Positions 9,617-19,788 of a DNA stretch of 64,000 nucleotides are shown here, piece by piece. A model generated the notes under the pieces. The model saw nothing but the letters and a program-made list of their open reading frames with translations. It ran no database searches and was not told the origin of the DNA. The position numbers and the translations under genes were made by a program. Source of the stretch: Brachybacterium aquaticum (GTDB lineage Bacteria; Actinomycetota; Actinomycetes; Actinomycetales; Dermabacteraceae); assembly GCF_014204755.1 (NCBI RefSeq), contig NZ_JACHLZ010000001.1:1302001-1366000 (forward strand). The letters are read 5' to 3'. How positions within the stretch are numbered: the first letter of the stretch is position 1; each line of letters opens with the position of its first letter.

Positions 9617-9654
9617 GAGCCCCTCGTCCGCACTCCGGTGCGGGCGAGGGGCTC
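9617..9654 (+). terminator. Terminator after tRNA-Val
   Basis: GAGCCCCTCG pairs with CGAGGGGCTC, with an inner CCGCAC/GTGCGG helix; followed by TCTCGT. It starts 10 bases after the tRNA. Confidence 0.85.
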
Positions 9655-9700
9655 TCTCGTGGTGCGGCGCGGTGGTCCTGCGGCGCTCGGCCCGCGGGCC

Positions 9701-9732
9701 CTGCGGCCGACGGGCTCTGCGGCCGACGGGCT
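9701..9732. repeat. Two perfect tandem copies of a 16-mer
   Basis: CTGCGGCCGACGGGCT occurs at 9701-9716 and again at 9717-9732, directly before the stop of the small membrane protein gene. Each copy contains GGCCGACGGG, the reverse complement of a decamer that recurs through the core part of the window. Confidence 0.8.
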
Positions 9733-9733
9733 C

Positions 9734-9976
9734 TCAGCGGGTGGCGACGTACGCGAGCACCAGCAGCACGGGGATCGCGACGATCAGGCAGCCCCAGGTG
9801 ATCGCGGTCTTGCGGTCCTGCGCCTGCTGCTCGGGGGTGCGCTCGGCGGGCTCGGGGCGGCCCTCGCGCTCCCAGCGCTCGCGCTCCTCGCGCCGGCGCA
9901 CGAGCATCCGCCCGATCATGACGATGACGGAGACGAGGATGGCCACGAAGAGTGCGGCGAGGATCAGAGTGTCGAT
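9734..9976 (-). CDS. Small two-helix membrane protein with unusual start
   Basis: About 80 residues. A hydrophobic helix at the N terminus (LILAALFVAILVSVIVMI) is followed by a highly charged middle (RRREERERWEREGRPEP) and a second helix (WGCLIVAIPVLLVLAYVA). No family is recognised. The frame contains no ATG, GTG or TTG near its natural beginning. A perfect AGGAGG (9984-9989) stands 7 bases before an ATC codon at 9976, so ATC may be the start, as ATT is for infC. Starting at GTC, one codon earlier, is the alternative. The reading frame is convincing because the helix/charge/helix pattern is continuous. Confidence 0.6.
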   Translation of the reverse strand: MDTLILAALFVAILVSVIVMIGRMLVRRREERERWEREGRPEPAERTPEQQAQDRKTAITWGCLIVAIPVLLVLAYVATR

Positions 9977-10198
9977 GACGGCACCTCCTGAGCGCGGGGG
10001 ACGGAGCGTGGACAGGGTCTCACGACGAGCATCTCGACGCTGAGGAATGTCGGGACGGGTGGGGGACCGCTGGAAGGGCAGGGGGCCGAACCTGCTCGAG
10101 TGCGTCCGGGACCTGGACCCCGCCCTCGCCGGGGTGTGTACTGGAGGAGCGGTCCGCTGCGCACTGCGCGGAGCACAGCGCCCAGGAGAGGGCCGACG

Positions 10199-11182
10199 AT
10201 GAGCACGCACGGTTCAGAGCACCCCCGCACCATCGTAATGACCGGCGGCACGGACGGCTTCGGCGCCGTCGCCGCCGCCCGCCTGGCCGTCCGCCCGCGG
10301 GTCCGGCTGCTCCGGGGCACGCGCCGCCCAGGATCCGGAGCCTAGGACCGGGCCACCGCGACGGCACGGCTCGACCTCGCCTCCCTGGACTCGGTGCGCG
10401 TCTTCGCGGCGCAGGCGCTGGAGTTCCTCGGGGGCGCACGGTTGGACGCGCTGGTGCTGAACGCCGGGATCATCCGCCCCGATGCGCAGGGGCGGTCGGC
10501 CGACGGTTTCGAGACGACCTTCGCCGTCAACCACCTCGCCCACTTCCTGCTCCTGCGACTGCTGCAGCCCTCCCTCGCCCCGGGCGGGGTCGTCGTCCTG
10601 ACCTCCAGCGGCACCCATGACCCCGCGCTCGGCGCGGAGCTCGTCCCGCCCCGGCACGCCGAGGCCGCGCTGCTCGCGCACCCCGAGTTCGACCCGGGGC
10701 TCGAGCGGCGTCCCCACCGGGCCGGGCAGCAGGCCTACACCGCCTCGAAGCTGTGCGCGGTCCTCACCGTGCGCGCCCTCGCGCTCGGGGCGGGCTCGCC
10801 TGCCCCGTCGGAGGAGCTGCGCGCCCTCGCCTTCGACCCCGGGCAGGTATTCGGCACGGGCCTCGCCGGTGCGCTGCCGCTGCCGCGACGGATCGCCTGG
10901 GCGCTCATGGGGACCGGGGTGCTCGGCGAGCTCCTGCGCAGGATCGGACCGTCGACGATGAACTCCCGGGAGGACGCCGGGCGGGTGCTCGCCGGTCTCG
11001 CGCTCGGTGCTCGTCCACCCGGTCGCCCGCCCGACGGTGGCGGCGACCGCTCCTATGTCGCGCTGCGTCGGGGGAGGGCCGCGTGGGCGGCGCCCTCCGT
11101 CCTCGCCCGGGACGACGAGGCCGCGCTGAGGCTGTGGCGCGACAGCGACCGGCTCGTCGGCACATCGCCGACAGCACTCTGA
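10199..11182 (+). pseudogene. Short-chain dehydrogenase interrupted by an in-frame amber codon
   Basis: Read through, this is a 327-codon SDR of the retinol-dehydrogenase/protochlorophyllide-reductase type. The N-terminal piece (ATG 10199) has the cofactor loop MTGGTDGFG. After TAG at 10343-10345 the same frame continues with the LVLNAG motif (NAG), FAVNHLAHFLLL, and YTASK with the catalytic Tyr and Lys. The two halves are in one frame, so a single base change to TAG is enough to explain the break. A GTG at 10394 could restart translation but would lack the NAD(P)-binding loop. The gene is probably dead, unless the stop is a sequencing error. Confidence 0.75.
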
Positions 11183-13025
<1,843 letters not shown>

Positions 13026-13029
<4 letters not shown>

Positions 13030-13871
13030 GCACGCGCACCCTCGGCGACCTGATCGGCGTGCTCGAGGCCGCCTATCCGCTCTCCTGGGCGGAGGACTGG
13101 GACCGGGCCGGACTCGTGCTCGGCGAGCGCTCAGCAGAGGCACGGAGGGTGCTGCTCGCCGTCGACCCCACCGTCGCCGTCGCCCGCGAGGCGATCGAGG
13201 GCGGCGCGGACCTGCTGGTCACCCACCACCCCCTGCTGCTGCGCGGGGCGAGCTTCCTGCCGGCCGACGAGGGCAAGGGCGCGGTCGTCACCTCGCTGCT
13301 GCGCGCCGGGGTGGGCCTGTGGTGCGGGCACACCAACGTGGACCGCTCCACCCTCGGCACCGTCGGCGCATGGATCCGCGCCCTGCAGCTCGCCGATCCC
13401 CGCCCGCTGCTGCCCGGGGACGAGGGGGAAGAGGCCGCGCACGGCTCGCGCCGCTTCGGCCTCGGCGCCGTCGGCGAGCTGCCGGAGCCCACCACCGTCG
13501 GCGCCCTCACCGCCCGCATCGCGGGCCTCGTGCCCGCGACCGCCCGCGGCATCCTCCACACCGGCGCTCCCGAGCGCGAGGTGCGCACCATCGCCGTCTG
13601 CCCCGGGGCGGGGGACTCGTTCCTGGAGGCCGCGACCGGCTCCGGCGCGGACGTCTACATCACCTCGGACCTGCGCCACCACCCGGCGCTCGAGCACATC
13701 GAGGCCGCCGCCGATCCCGCCGCGGTGCCGGCGCTGATCGACGTGCCGCACGCGGCGAGCGAGGCGCTGTGGCTGCCGCTCGGCGCGGAGCTGCTGCGCG
13801 GCGCCCTGCCCGGCCTCGAGGTGATCGTGAGCGACCAGGTCACCGACCCGTGGGGCGGCCGCGCGGAGTGA
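13026..13871 (+). CDS. Nif3-like dinuclear metal centre protein
   Basis: This 281-residue protein belongs to the Nif3/YbgI family (DUF34), toroidal proteins with a two-metal site, sometimes annotated as GTP cyclohydrolase I type 2 but without settled function. Metal-ligand motifs are visible: VTHHPLLLRG, CGHTNVD and, near the end, DVPHAASE. TSDLRHHPALE is a further family signature. It starts inside sufU (ATGA overlap), so it is translated with the sulfur-transfer genes; this may point to a role in metal or Fe-S homeostasis, which is inference. A bidirectional hairpin follows. Confidence 0.88.
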
Positions 13872-13902
13872 GTCGCCGGCGCGCCGGTTGAGCCGAGCGC
13901 TC

Positions 13903-13924
13903 GTCCGGACGCGTCAGTCCGGAC
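13903..13924. terminator. Bidirectional terminator between nif3-like gene and yaaA
   Basis: Two GTCCGGAC octamers, each self-complementary, flank a 6-base loop and pair as an 8-bp stem between convergent genes. Confidence 0.65.
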
Positions 13925-13927
13925 GGG

Positions 13928-14728
13928 TCAGCCGACCCGGTCGACGACCACCAGCCGGTCACCGTCCAGCTCGACGCCGAGCGTCGACGCGCCGCGCCCG
14001 GCGATCCCCGAGAGCCCCTCGGCGACCACCTCCGCCAGCTCCTCGGCCGACGTCGGCGTCCCTTCGGCGGCCAGCAGCACGCGCGTGACGAGGCCCCGGT
14101 AGCGCTTCGCGTCGTGGGAGATGACCTTGCGGACCCCGCCGGCCTCCTGCACCGGCGCCACCTCGAGCACCCGCACCCCCTCGCCGCTGCGCATCGCCAT
14201 CATCGAGCGGTATGAGCCGGAGCGGCAGTCGACGACGAGCGGCGAGGGGCCCTCCGCGAGCTCCGCCCGCAGCTGCGCGGCGATCGGGCGCAGCCGCGGC
14301 GTCCACCAGGACCCGGCTTTGCCGAGCCGGGAGAGCTGCGAGGAGGCGGAGAGTCGGTAGGCGGGGATCCGGTCGCGCGCGGCGTCCACGAGGCCGAGCA
14401 GCGCGGACTGCACCAGCACCCGGCGGCCTGCGGGGATCCCGCCTCCGGGCTCGAGCTGGTCGTAGAGCACTCCCGAGTACACGGCCAGCGGCGCCGTGGC
14501 GGGCTCCTGCTCGAGGTGCAGCATCCGCCCCACCAGCTCCGGGGAGGAGGCCGGGACGCCCAGGTGCCTGGCGGCGTCGGCCCCGGCGGCGGTGCGGTGC
14601 GCGGCCCGCAGCACGGTCTCCCGCGCCTCGCGCAGCTCCGGCAGTGCCAGCTCGCCGAGGTCGAGGGGCCTGTGACCCACCTCCGCAGGGCGGGTCTTCG
14701 TCTCCGAGGGCGGCAGCAGGATCAGCAT
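13928..14728 (-). CDS. yaaA: YaaA family peroxide-stress protein
   Basis: The 266-residue product has the YaaA (DUF328) hallmarks: the N-terminal MLILLPPSETK, YSGVLYDQL, and the segment VDCRSGSYRSM followed by VISHDAKRYRG near the C terminus. In E. coli YaaA binds DNA and limits intracellular iron under hydrogen peroxide stress. Start ATG 14728 gives the canonical N terminus, though the ribosome site is weak. It is divergent from rnpB, with about 130 bp between them. Function in this organism is inferred from the family only. Confidence 0.88.
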   Translation of the reverse strand: MLILLPPSETKTRPAEVGHRPLDLGELALPELREARETVLRAAHRTAAGADAARHLGVPASSPELVGRMLHLEQEPATAPLAVYSGVLYDQLEPGGGIPAGRRVLVQSALLGLVDAARDRIPAYRLSASSQLSRLGKAGSWWTPRLRPIAAQLRAELAEGPSPLVVDCRSGSYRSMMAMRSGEGVRVLEVAPVQEAGGVRKVISHDAKRYRGLVTRVLLAAEGTPTSAEELAEVVAEGLSGIAGRGASTLGVELDGDRLVVVDRVG

Positions 14729-14850
14729 CCGATCATTCTCCGAGGTCGTCGGGTATCGCAGGGGCAGGACCGGGCGCGCGACCCGGGAGAGGTTCGGCAC
14801 GTCCGCGCCCCCGTCGGCCGCCCCGCGAGGGCGACGCGCAGGCGGGCGCG

Positions 14851-14856
14851 TAGACT
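14851..14856 (+). promoter_or_regulatory. -10 element of rnpB
   Basis: TAGACT ends 6 bases before the 5' strand of the RNase P RNA P1 helix, so the transcript would begin at the helix. Confidence 0.6.
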
Positions 14857-14861
14857 TCCGG

Positions 14862-15228
14862 GCGGACCAGTCGGCCGGGCAGCCGCGTCCCCGGGCCTCG
14901 CGCCTCGGGGCCGAGGAAAGTCCGGGCTCCATCCGGCACGGTGGTGGGTAACGCCCACCCGGAGTGATCCGCGGGACAGTGCCACAGAGAGCAGACCGCC
15001 GCCGCGCCAACGGGCGGGGCGGTAAGGGTGAAAGGGTGGTGTAAGAGACCACCGCGGCCTCGGTGACGAGGTCGGCACGGTAAACCCCACCGGGAGCAAG
15101 GTCAGACAGGGAACGTTCGAGGGCGCCGGCCCGAGTTCCCGGGTGGACCGCTGGAGGTCGTCGGCAACGGCGATCCGAGAGGGATGGCTGCCGATCACAG
15201 AACCCGGCTTACAGGCCGGCTGGTCCGC
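14862..15228 (+). ncRNA. rnpB: RNase P RNA (class A)
   Basis: The catalytic RNA that trims tRNA 5' leaders. The universal segment GAGGAAAGTCCGGGCTCC lies near 14911-14928 and the 3' conserved AGAACCCGGCTTACAGGCCG near 15200-15219. The ends pair as helix P1 (GCGGACCA with TGGTCCGC). The length of about 367 nt and the GGTAAACCCC segment fit bacterial type A. The exact 3' end is uncertain by a few bases. Confidence 0.95.
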
Positions 15229-15287
15229 CCCGCGGGGCGACCCCGCACAGGGGCCGCGCCCGACGGGACGGCGCAGAAGCGCAGGTC

Positions 15288-15310
15288 AGGCCCGCTGTGA
15301 AGCCTGGGCC
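15288..15310. terminator. Possible terminator between rnpB and ppgK
   Basis: GGCCC (15289-15293) and GGGCC (15306-15310) pair over a 12-base loop just before the ppgK stop. Closer to rnpB, the palindrome around 15227-15238 (GCCCCGCGGGGC) could also end that transcript. Neither is strong. Confidence 0.35.
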
Positions 15311-15311
15311 G

Positions 15312-16130
15312 TCACTTCCCGGCCTTGTGGGTGTCGTCGGTCTTCTTGCCCTTGCGCAGGGCCTTCTCCTCGCGATGGGCGAGCACCGCCGCGCCGATGA
15401 TCCCGGCCTCGTTGCGCAGCTCCGCCGGCACGATCTCGGCCTTGAGGTCCAGCAGCGGCAGGTACTTCTCGTGCTTCTTGGAGACGCCGCCGCCGATGAT
15501 GATGCGGGTGGGGGAGAAGAGCAGCTCGATGTGCTCGAAGTACTCCTGCAGACGGCCGGCCCAGGTCTCCCAGTCCAGCCCCTCCTTCTCACGGATCGAG
15601 GAGGCCATGTACTTCTCGGCGTCCTCGTACTTCCGCGCCTCCGCACTGTCGAGGAACACGTGGCCGAGCTCGGTGTTGGGGACCAGGCGGCCGTCGACGA
15701 AGGTCGCCGAGCCCACGCCCGTGCCGAGCGTGAACACCTGCACCACGCCGTGGCTCTTGCGGCCCGCGCCGAACTCCATCTCGGCGATGCCGGCGGCGTC
15801 CGCGTCGTTGACCACGAACACGTCGTGACCGGTGGCCTCGGTGAGGAGCTTGTCCACGTCGGTGCCGATCCAGGACTTGTCCACGTTCGCGGCGGAGTGG
15901 GCGACGCCGTCCTTGATGATCGCCGGGAAGGTCACGCCGATGGGCATGTCCTCGTCGAGGTCGAAGGAGTTCACCAGCTCGACCACGGTCTTGGCGACGG
16001 CCTCCGGGGTGGAGGGCTGCGGCGTCTCGATCCGCACGCGGTCGGCGGCGAGCTCGCCCTTGCCGAGGTGGACGGGGGCACCCTTGATGCCGCTGCCGCC
16101 GATGTCGATCCCGAAAGCCTTCTTGCTCAT
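15312..16130 (-). CDS. ppgK: Polyphosphate glucokinase
   Basis: This 272-residue ROK-family kinase phosphorylates glucose using polyphosphate or ATP, an enzyme typical of actinobacteria. It begins with the phosphate-binding loop [12 protein letters not shown], has the substrate aspartate in VVNDADAAG and the TLGTGVGSA loop. The C-terminal lysine-rich tail ([14 protein letters not shown]) could help bind polyphosphate; this is a guess. It lacks the CXCGXXGC zinc motif of sugar-kinase ROKs, as expected for PpgK. Start ATG 16130 follows AGGAGTGACG. Confidence 0.93.
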   Translation of the reverse strand: MSKKAFGIDIGGSGIKGAPVHLGKGELAADRVRIETPQPSTPEAVAKTVVELVNSFDLDEDMPIGVTFPAIIKDGVAHSAANVDKSWIGTDVDKLLTEATGHDVFVVNDADAAGIAEMEFGAGRKSHGVVQVFTLGTGVGSATFVDGRLVPNTELGHVFLDSAEARKYEDAEKYMASSIREKEGLDWETWAGRLQEYFEHIELLFSPTRIIIGGGVSKKHEKYLPLLDLKAEIVPAELRNEAGIIGAAVLAHREEKALRKGKKTDDTHKAGK

Positions 16131-16236
16131 CGTCACTCCTGGTCGAAGGGGCGGGCGGAGGTCACGCCCGGCCGGTGTGCGCACCGTCCTCGGCGCGTTC
16201 GCGCGCCCACGATACCCGGCCCACGGGCCCTGCCGG

Positions 16237-17124
16237 TCAGACGACCGTGAGCAGCTCGGGACCCTCGGCGGTGATGAGCATGGTGTGCTCGAACTGCGCC
16301 GAGTAGGAGCCGTCGCGGGTGACGACCGTCCAGCCGTCCTCCCACTGGTCCCAGGCCTGGGAGCCCAGCGTCACCATCGGCTCGATCGTGAAGGTCATGT
16401 CCTCCTCGATCACGTCGTCGAACATGGGCGCCGAATCGTAGTGGGGGATGACCAGGCCGTTGTGGAAGCCCTCGGCGACGCCGTGGCCGGTGTAGTCGCG
16501 GACCGACTCCATGCCGTGGCGGCCCACGAACTTCTCGATCACGCGGCCGATCACGTTGACCTCGCGGCCGGGCCGGGCCACCTTGATGCCGCGCATCATC
16601 GCGTCGTACGCGACGTCGACGAGCTCCTGGACGCGCGGGTGCACATCGCCCACCAGGAAGGTCGCGTTGCAGTCGCCGTGCACGCCGTGGATGAACGCGG
16701 TGACGTCGACGTTGAGGATGTCCCCGGACTGCATCACGGTGGAGTCGGGGATGCCGTGGCAGATCACCTCGTTCAGGCTCGTGCAGCACGACTTCTCGAA
16801 GCCGAGGTAGCCGAGCGTGGAGGGGTAGGCGCCGTTCTCGAGAAGCACGTCGTGGACCGCGCGGTCGATGTCATCGGTGGTGGCGCCGGGGCGGGTCGCC
16901 TCGCCGGCGGCCTGCAGCGCGAGCGCCGCGATGCGGGAGGCCTCGCGCACCCGCGCGATCACGTCCGCGCTCTGCACGTACGGACCGCTGTCCGAGACGG
17001 CCTCGTCCTTGTCCACGTACTCCGGCCGCTCGATGCTCGCGGGCACCGTGCGGCGGGGGCTCAGCTCTCCGGGGACGAGTCGCGCGCGCCCCTCGGGGCG
17101 GATCCATTCCTGCTCTACAGTCAT
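16237..17124 (-). CDS. map: Type I methionine aminopeptidase
   Basis: This 295-residue enzyme removes the initiator methionine from new proteins. The metal ligands are in VDVTAFIHGVHGD, the catalytic His region in TGHGVAEGFHNGLVIPHY, and Glu in FTIEPMVTLG and FEHTMLIT. The 45-residue N-terminal extension, with a WIRPEGRARLVPGELSPRR segment, resembles the actinobacterial MapB with its SH3-binding-like Pro/Arg-rich extension. ATG 17124 is taken as start; GAGACT seven bases before it could be a -10, giving a leaderless mRNA. A GTG at 17130 is an alternative. Confidence 0.94.
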   Translation of the reverse strand: MTVEQEWIRPEGRARLVPGELSPRRTVPASIERPEYVDKDEAVSDSGPYVQSADVIARVREASRIAALALQAAGEATRPGATTDDIDRAVHDVLLENGAYPSTLGYLGFEKSCCTSLNEVICHGIPDSTVMQSGDILNVDVTAFIHGVHGDCNATFLVGDVHPRVQELVDVAYDAMMRGIKVARPGREVNVIGRVIEKFVGRHGMESVRDYTGHGVAEGFHNGLVIPHYDSAPMFDDVIEEDMTFTIEPMVTLGSQAWDQWEDGWTVVTRDGSYSAQFEHTMLITAEGPELLTVV

Positions 17125-17162
17125 ACCCACCAGTCTCTCACCGACCTGGGAAGGAGCCCGCT

Positions 17163-17354
17163 GTGAACGAGGGCACGCAGTACTACTACAACCTCACCAC
17201 CGGCGCCGTGGAGGAGGGGCCCCAGTCGAGCATGTCCGACCTCATGGGCCCCTACGCCTCCCGCGAGGAGGCGCAGAAGGCGCTGGCGACCGCCGCCAAG
17301 CGCAACGAGAAGTGGGACCAGGACGACGCGTCCTGGGAGGGCGAGGCGGACTGA
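17163..17354 (+). CDS. Small conserved protein (63 aa)
   Basis: A 63-residue soluble protein with the core YYYNLTTGAVEEGPQSSMSDLMGPYASREEAQKAL and a charged C-terminal helix. I recall similar short actinobacterial proteins named SPOR-domain-like; the GPYASREEAQKAL stretch resembles the end of a SPOR repeat. No catalytic residue is evident. The GTG start follows AAGGAG by 6 bases. It is divergent from map with 38 bp between the start codons, so the two share a promoter region, and a hairpin separates it from panB. Function unknown. Confidence 0.8.
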   Translation: MNEGTQYYYNLTTGAVEEGPQSSMSDLMGPYASREEAQKALATAAKRNEKWDQDDASWEGEAD

Positions 17355-17364
17355 CCCGCCGCTG

Positions 17365-17389
17365 CCGGACCCTGCTCCTGCCGGTCCGG
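17365..17389. terminator. Bidirectional hairpin before panB stop
   Basis: CCGGACC (17365-17371) pairs with GGTCCGG (17383-17389) over an 11-base loop between two convergent genes. Confidence 0.55.
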
Positions 17390-17394
17390 GGTCG

Positions 17395-18213
17395 TCACTC
17401 GAAGGAGTGCTCCGGCCCCGGGTAGGCGCGCTCGGCCACCTCGGTGCGGTACTGCGCCGCCGCGCGCTCCAGCTCCCCGCGCAGGTCCGCGAAGGCCTTG
17501 ACGAACTTCCCGTGGAAGCCGGACAGCCCCGCCATGTCCTGCCACACCAGCACCTGACCGTCGCAGTCCGGGCCGGCGCCGATCCCGATCGTCGGTACGG
17601 TGAGCGCCGCGGTGATCTCGCGGGCGACCGCGGCAGGCACGAGCTCGAGCACGATCGCGCTCACCCCCGCCTCCTGGATCGCCAGCGCGTCCTCGCGCAG
17701 CCTCTGCGCGGTCTCCTCGTCCCGGCCCTGCACCCGGTGACCGGACAGGGAGTTCACCGACTGCGGGGTGAAGCCCAGATGCCCGATCACGGGGATCCCG
17801 GCCTGCACGAGCGCCCGGATCTGGGGAACCATCTCGGTCCCGCCCTCGAGCTTCACGGCCTCGGCCCCCGCACGGATCAGGTCGATGCCGTGCAGGACCG
17901 CATCGCGGGGCCCGGTCTGGTAGGTGCCGAAGGCGAGGTCCGCGACGATCAGCGGCCGGGTGACGCTGCGCGCGACCGCGGCGGTGAAGGTGAGCATGTC
18001 CTGGTGGGTGGTGGCGGTGGTGCTCTCGTGCCCGAGCACCGTCGAGCCGACGGAGTCGCCCACCAGCAGCGTCTCGATCCCGGCCTCCTCGAAGACCTTC
18101 GCGGAGAACTGGTCGTACGCGGTGAGCATCGAGAAGGGACGTCCCTGCTCCTTCGCCAGCTGCAGATGGCGAAGACGGATCTTCGAGGGAACGGACGGGG
18201 AGGAAGTGCTCAC
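17395..18213 (-). CDS. panB: 3-methyl-2-oxobutanoate hydroxymethyltransferase
   Basis: This 272-residue enzyme makes ketopantoate from ketoisovalerate and methylene-tetrahydrofolate, the first step to pantothenate and CoA. Family motifs are clear: SMLTAYDQFSAK, LVGDSVG (metal-binding Asp), VKLEGG (Lys and Glu), IGHLGFTPQ, and GIGAGPDCDGQVLVWQDM. The GTG start at 18213 follows AGGAGCGTCCC. It is monocistronic. CoA demand links it loosely to the lipid genes nearby. Synteny with glnA2/glnE agrees with M. tuberculosis. Confidence 0.95.
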   Translation of the reverse strand: MSTSSPSVPSKIRLRHLQLAKEQGRPFSMLTAYDQFSAKVFEEAGIETLLVGDSVGSTVLGHESTTATTHQDMLTFTAAVARSVTRPLIVADLAFGTYQTGPRDAVLHGIDLIRAGAEAVKLEGGTEMVPQIRALVQAGIPVIGHLGFTPQSVNSLSGHRVQGRDEETAQRLREDALAIQEAGVSAIVLELVPAAVAREITAALTVPTIGIGAGPDCDGQVLVWQDMAGLSGFHGKFVKAFADLRGELERAAAQYRTEVAERAYPGPEHSFE

Positions 18214-18375
18214 GGGACGCTCCTGGGAGGGGACGGGGTACCGGCCCTCAAGCCTAGACCGCCCCGTCCCGATGCTTCCCGCGCCGGCTGCGCGGGTGCG
18301 TGTGCAGGCACGGCCTCCCGTGTGACACCCTGGACCCGGCCGACGCCCGTCGTGCCCCCAGGGGAGGGGAACTGC

Positions 18376-18891
18376 ATGGACCTGCGCACCACCGTCACCC
18401 GCGCCGCCACCGGCGTCGGGGCACTCGCCCTCGTGCTCGGTGCCGCCGCCTGCACCGGCGGGGACGACGAGCAGCCGACCGCGGCGCCCACGCAGACCGC
18501 CACCACCTCCGAGGCGGCACCGCAGCCCAGCGACGGTGGCGGCGACGTCACCGACGAGGACCTCACCGCCGCGGCGGACCGGTTCATCGAGTTCCTCCAG
18601 GCGATGGACGACGGCGACTGGGATGCCGCCTGCACCCACGTGCTGGACCCTGAGACCGGCACCGCCCCGGAGGGCGAGCGGCTGCAGCTGTGCGCCGAGC
18701 GGGGCGAGGCCGTGATGGGGGAGTACGGGGATGTGCTCCAGCCCGGCACCTTCGACGACGTGGACTCCTCGATGGTCATCGCCCAGGAGGCGGGCGACGA
18801 CACCCTCGCGCTCTCCGTCGCCGGCGAGCCGATGGACATCCCCATGGTCCGCGGTGACGACGGGCAGTGGTACCTCTCCATCCCGTTCTGA
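18376..18891 (+). CDS. Predicted lipoprotein, tandem family copy 1
   Basis: 171 residues. The N terminus is a signal peptide (TGVGALALVLGAAAC) ending at a probable lipidated cysteine about residue 26, followed by a Thr/Pro/Asp-rich linker. The folded part has the pattern DLTAAADRFIEFLQAM, a cysteine, VLDPETG, then a second cysteine, and ends DGQWYLSIPF. The DGQWY(L/I) ending and the two spaced cysteines are shared with the next gene, so the two arose by duplication. It resembles small actinobacterial ligand or immunity-type lipoproteins, but no family is certain. Confidence 0.8.
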   Translation: MDLRTTVTRAATGVGALALVLGAAACTGGDDEQPTAAPTQTATTSEAAPQPSDGGGDVTDEDLTAAADRFIEFLQAMDDGDWDAACTHVLDPETGTAPEGERLQLCAERGEAVMGEYGDVLQPGTFDDVDSSMVIAQEAGDDTLALSVAGEPMDIPMVRGDDGQWYLSIPF

Positions 18892-18912
18892 GCCGTTCCG
18901 TTCTGTACCGCC

Positions 18913-18927
18913 GTCCCCCATGGGGAC
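18913..18927 (+). terminator. Small hairpin between the two lipoprotein genes
   Basis: GTCCCC (18913-18918) pairs with GGGGAC (18922-18927) over a 3-base loop, 22 bases after the first lipoprotein stop. Weak but well placed. Confidence 0.4.
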
Positions 18928-19009
18928 TTCTCCCCAGCGACGCGGAGGCGGTTCCCATGGCACCCTGTGCGCATCCGGGGTGGGCCCGGGAACCGAGGAG
19001 GACGACATC

Positions 19010-19666
19010 ATGAACGCATTCACGCGACGGACCGCCCGCGGCCTGGCGACCGGGCTGGGGGCGTTGGCCCTCGTCGCCGGTGCCTCTGCCTGCGGCGGGC
19101 TGGACGGGCTCACCGGGGGCGGCGACGAGCCGACGGCCGTCGAGGAGAGCGCCGACGCCACGGACGAGAGCACCGCCGAGAGCACGGACGATGCCGGCAC
19201 CGAGGACGCCGGCACCGAGGACGGTGCGACCGACGACGCGACGGATGAGGCGACCGACGACGCGACGGACGAGGCGACCGACGACGCGACGGACGAGGCG
19301 ACCGACGACACCGCCGCGGGCGAGCCCCTCTCCGAGGAGGACCTCACCCTCGCCGGCGATCGCTTCTACGTCTTCCTCGAAGGCATCGCGCAGGTCGACC
19401 CCGAGAAGGCCTGCTCCGTCGTGCTGGACTACGAGACGGGCGAGCCTGCCACCGGTGACGGCCTGCAGGCCTGCATCGACAGCTTCGGCGAGGTCGAGGA
19501 CGAGATCGATCCCGAGACGGCGGCCCTCCTGGACCGTTCGATGATCGACACCGTGGACAACGGCGACGGCCGCGCCGAGGTCACCTTCATGGGCGAGTCC
19601 GGGGACATGTACATGGTCAAGGCGTCCGACGGCCAGTGGTACATCCAGGCTGACTCCTCCTTCTGA
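19010..19666 (+). CDS. Predicted lipoprotein, tandem family copy 2, with acidic repeat linker
   Basis: 218 residues. A signal peptide (GLGALALVAGASAC) with lipobox cysteine near 28 is followed by an 80-residue Asp/Glu/Thr/Ala linker that includes an 8-residue repeat (ATDDATDE). The C-terminal domain matches the previous gene: DLTLAGDRFYVFLEGI, Cys, VLDYETG, Cys, and DGQWYIQADSSF. The linker would hold the domain away from the membrane, possibly across the cell wall. Start ATG 19010 follows GAGGAGGACGAC. Function unknown. Confidence 0.82.
   Translation: MNAFTRRTARGLATGLGALALVAGASACGGLDGLTGGGDEPTAVEESADATDESTAESTDDAGTEDAGTEDGATDDATDEATDDATDEATDDATDEATDDTAAGEPLSEEDLTLAGDRFYVFLEGIAQVDPEKACSVVLDYETGEPATGDGLQACIDSFGEVEDEIDPETAALLDRSMIDTVDNGDGRAEVTFMGESGDMYMVKASDGQWYIQADSSF
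19226..19309 (+). repeat. 24-bp tandem repeat, 3.5 copies
   Basis: Units start at 19226, 19250, 19274 and 19298 (half unit) and encode ATDDATDE. The second and third units are identical; the first differs by one base (GAT for GAC). Such near-perfect copies suggest recent slippage and variable length between strains. Confidence 0.9.
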
Positions 19667-19724
19667 CCCGCCGCTGGCCTGACTCGCCGCTGGCCTGACC
19701 CGCCGCCGGCGCCACTGCTGATCA

Positions 19725-19759
19725 CCGGGCACCGTCCGCACTGTGCGGACGGTGCCCGG
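19725..19759 (+). terminator. Terminator before glnA2
   Basis: A 16-bp perfect stem, CCGGGCACCGTCCGCA with its complement, and a 3-base loop. It ends only 17 bases before the glnA2 -10 box. Confidence 0.9.
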
Positions 19760-19776
19760 TCTCGTCCCGGCTGAGG

Positions 19777-19782
19777 CAGACT
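19777..19782 (+). promoter_or_regulatory. -10 element of glnA2 (leaderless type)
   Basis: CAGACT followed by exactly 6 bases and the ATG. Transcription would start at or next to the A of the start codon. Confidence 0.5.
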
Positions 19783-19788
19783 TGGACC

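Noticed and set aside
19226-19309. 24-bp repeats considered as a CRISPR array.
   Set aside because: There are no spacers and the repeats are in frame inside a lipoprotein gene.
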